From: M2408 sp040386975
GTDB taxonomy: Bacteria; Bacteroidota; Bacteroidia; Flavobacteriales_D; Crocinitomicaceae
Direction: 5' to 3'
Length of the DNA: 64,000 bases
NCBI GenBank assembly: GCA_040386975.1
Contig: JAZKEO010000020.1
Span: 1 to 64,000 of the forward strand
In this document: positions 62,780 through 64,000 of the stretch, one piece after another
How positions within the stretch are numbered: the stretch's first letter is position 1
Layout: each line of letters opens with the position of its first letter
Translations under genes and position numbers: made by a program
The notes under the pieces: generated by a model
Seen by the model: only the letters and a program-made list of their open reading frames with translations
Database searches by the model: none
Told to the model about the DNA's origin: nothing

Positions 62780-62808
62780 TTTGAAACGGGAGAAGTTCAG
62801 TACCTTTG
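62780..62808 (+). promoter_or_regulatory. Promoter of the TonB-dependent receptor gene
   Basis: TTTG (62780-62783), 17 bases, then TACCTTTG (62801-62808), 27 bases before the ATG. A clear Bacteroidota-type promoter. Confidence 0.6.
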
Positions 62809-62835
62809 TTTCATAAATCAAAACTCTAAAAAAAA

Positions 62836-64000
62836 ATGAAAAAGATTTTATTGAATTTAATCGCATTTATGTTTTTGGGAACTACATTTTCGTTCGCTCA
62901 AAATCCAAGTCAAACGATTAAAGGAACAGTAATTGACAAGGAATCCCAAAGTACGATTCCAGGAGTTACTGTTTCTTTACTTGGCTCAGATCCTGTGAAG
63001 AAAGCATTGACCGACATCGACGGAAAATTTAAATTAGAAAATGTTTTACCAGGAAGGTATGACATTCAAGTGAAATATTCTGGCTACAAAGAAATTTTAC
63101 TTCCAAACATAACTGTTACAACAGGAAAAGAAGTTGTTTTAGATATTTCCATGGAAGAAAAAATTAATGAAGTACAGGAAGTAGTTATTTCAGGAACAAA
63201 AAAAAATGAAACGATTAATGAGTTGTCTACTGTTTCGGCACGTTCTTTTAGTACAGAAGAAGTAAACCGTTACGCCGGAGGTAGGGCTGATCCTGCTCGT
63301 TTGGCTGCAAACTTTGCTGGAGTGAGTACGCCAGATGATTCTCGAAACGACATTGTAATTCGTGGAAATTCACCAACAGGAGTTTTGTGGAGAATCGATG
63401 GTTTAAACATTCCAAATCCAAATCACTTTTCGACGATTGGAACAACAGGTGGTCCGGTGAGTGGAATAAATACCAATTTATTGAAAAATTCTGATTTTTT
63501 CACTTCCGCTTTTCCTTCAGAATATGGAAATGCTAATGCGGGAGTTTTTGATTTAGGTTTTAGAAATGGAAACTCAGATAAGCGCGAACACACTTTACAA
63601 TTCGGAATGTTGACAGGTTTAGAAGCTATGACAGAAGGTCCAATCAAAAAAGGAAATGGTTCATCGTATTTGATTGCTTACCGCTATGCCTTCACAGGAG
63701 TTGCTCAAGCTATGGGATTAAATATTGGAACAACAGCAACACCTTTTTATCAAGATTTATCTTTCAAAGTGAATAGTGGAAAAACGAAATTAGGGAAATT
63801 TTCATTTTTTGGAATGCTTGGAACAAGTAATATTAAATTTTTACACGATAAAATTGACACAACCGATTTATTCGCTTTCCCAAATAGAGATTCTTATTTC
63901 GTAAGTAATCTTGGGCTTATGGGGTTAAGTCATATTGCTCGTGTGAATGAAAATTCGTATTTCAAGACTGTTGTCGGAGTTACACTTTCGAGTTCTGATT
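62836..64000 (+). CDS. TonB-dependent receptor, carboxypeptidase-regulatory-like domain, 3' end outside window
   Basis: 388 codons of an outer membrane receptor, cut by the window edge. The signal peptide is MKKILLNLIAFMFLGTTFSFA. A CarboxypepD_reg-like domain follows (GTVIDKESQSTIPGVTVSLLGSD, GYKEILLPNITV), then a TonB-plug domain (VQEVVISGTKKNETINEL, RNDIVIRGNSPTGVLWRIDGLNIPNPNHF) and the first barrel strands. It probably imports a nutrient using TonB energy. The substrate is unknown, and no SusD partner is visible before the edge. Confidence 0.92.
   Translation, partial: MKKILLNLIAFMFLGTTFSFAQNPSQTIKGTVIDKESQSTIPGVTVSLLGSDPVKKALTDIDGKFKLENVLPGRYDIQVKYSGYKEILLPNITVTTGKEVVLDISMEEKINEVQEVVISGTKKNETINELSTVSARSFSTEEVNRYAGGRADPARLAANFAGVSTPDDSRNDIVIRGNSPTGVLWRIDGLNIPNPNHFSTIGTTGGPVSGINTNLLKNSDFFTSAFPSEYGNANAGVFDLGFRNGNSDKREHTLQFGMLTGLEAMTEGPIKKGNGSSYLIAYRYAFTGVAQAMGLNIGTTATPFYQDLSFKVNSGKTKLGKFSFFGMLGTSNIKFLHDKIDTTDLFAFPNRDSYFVSNLGLMGLSHIARVNENSYFKTVVGVTLSSSD

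Overview
The window reads as a chromosomal segment of an AT-rich member of the Bacteroidota, most likely Flavobacteriales; a Crocinitomicaceae/Fluviicola-like host is an inference only. Supporting signs are a giant FG-GAP protein with a type IX secretion (T9SS) C-terminal sorting domain, a fused E1 alpha/beta 2-oxoacid dehydrogenase, a cytochrome b558-type SdhC with SdhA and SdhB, the gene order uppS-bamA-ompH-ompH, an isolated atpDC pair, many small lipoproteins, and repeated promoter -7 boxes of the form TAnnTTTG.

Bases 48-12555 form a defence and mutagenesis island. It holds a Mrr-like nuclease, a two-gene unit whose second protein carries a HEPN R-x4-H motif, a second PD-(D/E)XK-type nuclease, a Panacea-domain antitoxin with its partner toxin, an SOS-type operon (umuD-umuC-SRAP/yedK) behind a perfect 19-bp operator-like palindrome, and a restriction-modification pair (m5C methyltransferase plus a Sau3AI/MutH-like endonuclease). 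The right edge of the island lies in comM/yifB (12782-13636), which stops abruptly after the conserved PHHTISDV segment. The lost 3' half is not in the window, so the island probably continues past the left edge.

Bases 13.7-24.2 kb are ordinary chromosome: a WG-repeat secreted protein, yidD, a lytic transglycosylase, the fused E1 dehydrogenase, recG, and a flavin monooxygenase with a DnaJ-like zinc finger at its N-terminus. A small orphan gene at 20104-20412 is bracketed by similar direct repeats, as in a gene cassette. Bases 24.3-34.2 kb hold the 1590-residue T9SS-secreted protein, a secreted protein, a decayed copy of the big gene's 5' end, a CPBP protease and a LytS/LytT two-component pair. 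The flanks in this block are duplicated around two unrelated genes.

Bases 34.3-54.6 kb carry a 2-hydroxyacid dehydrogenase, small secreted proteins, two tandem YdeI-family genes, purF, a two-gene ABC transporter, atpDC, the uppS-bamA-ompH-ompH envelope cluster, free methionine-R-sulfoxide reductase, an Ig-like lipoprotein and an OmpA-like protein. Bases 54.7-58.9 kb are the succinate dehydrogenase locus (sdhC-sdhA-sdhB on the minus strand). A four-helix-bundle (S23) gene framed by a perfect 20-bp inverted repeat sits between sdhA and sdhB. The window ends with a GldK/SUMF1-like protein, a CAT tRNA, a VWA protein, a HEAT-repeat protein and the start of a TonB-dependent receptor cut by the right edge.

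Gene starts were moved from upstream TTG codons to the first well-placed ATG where signal peptides or family alignments supported it.
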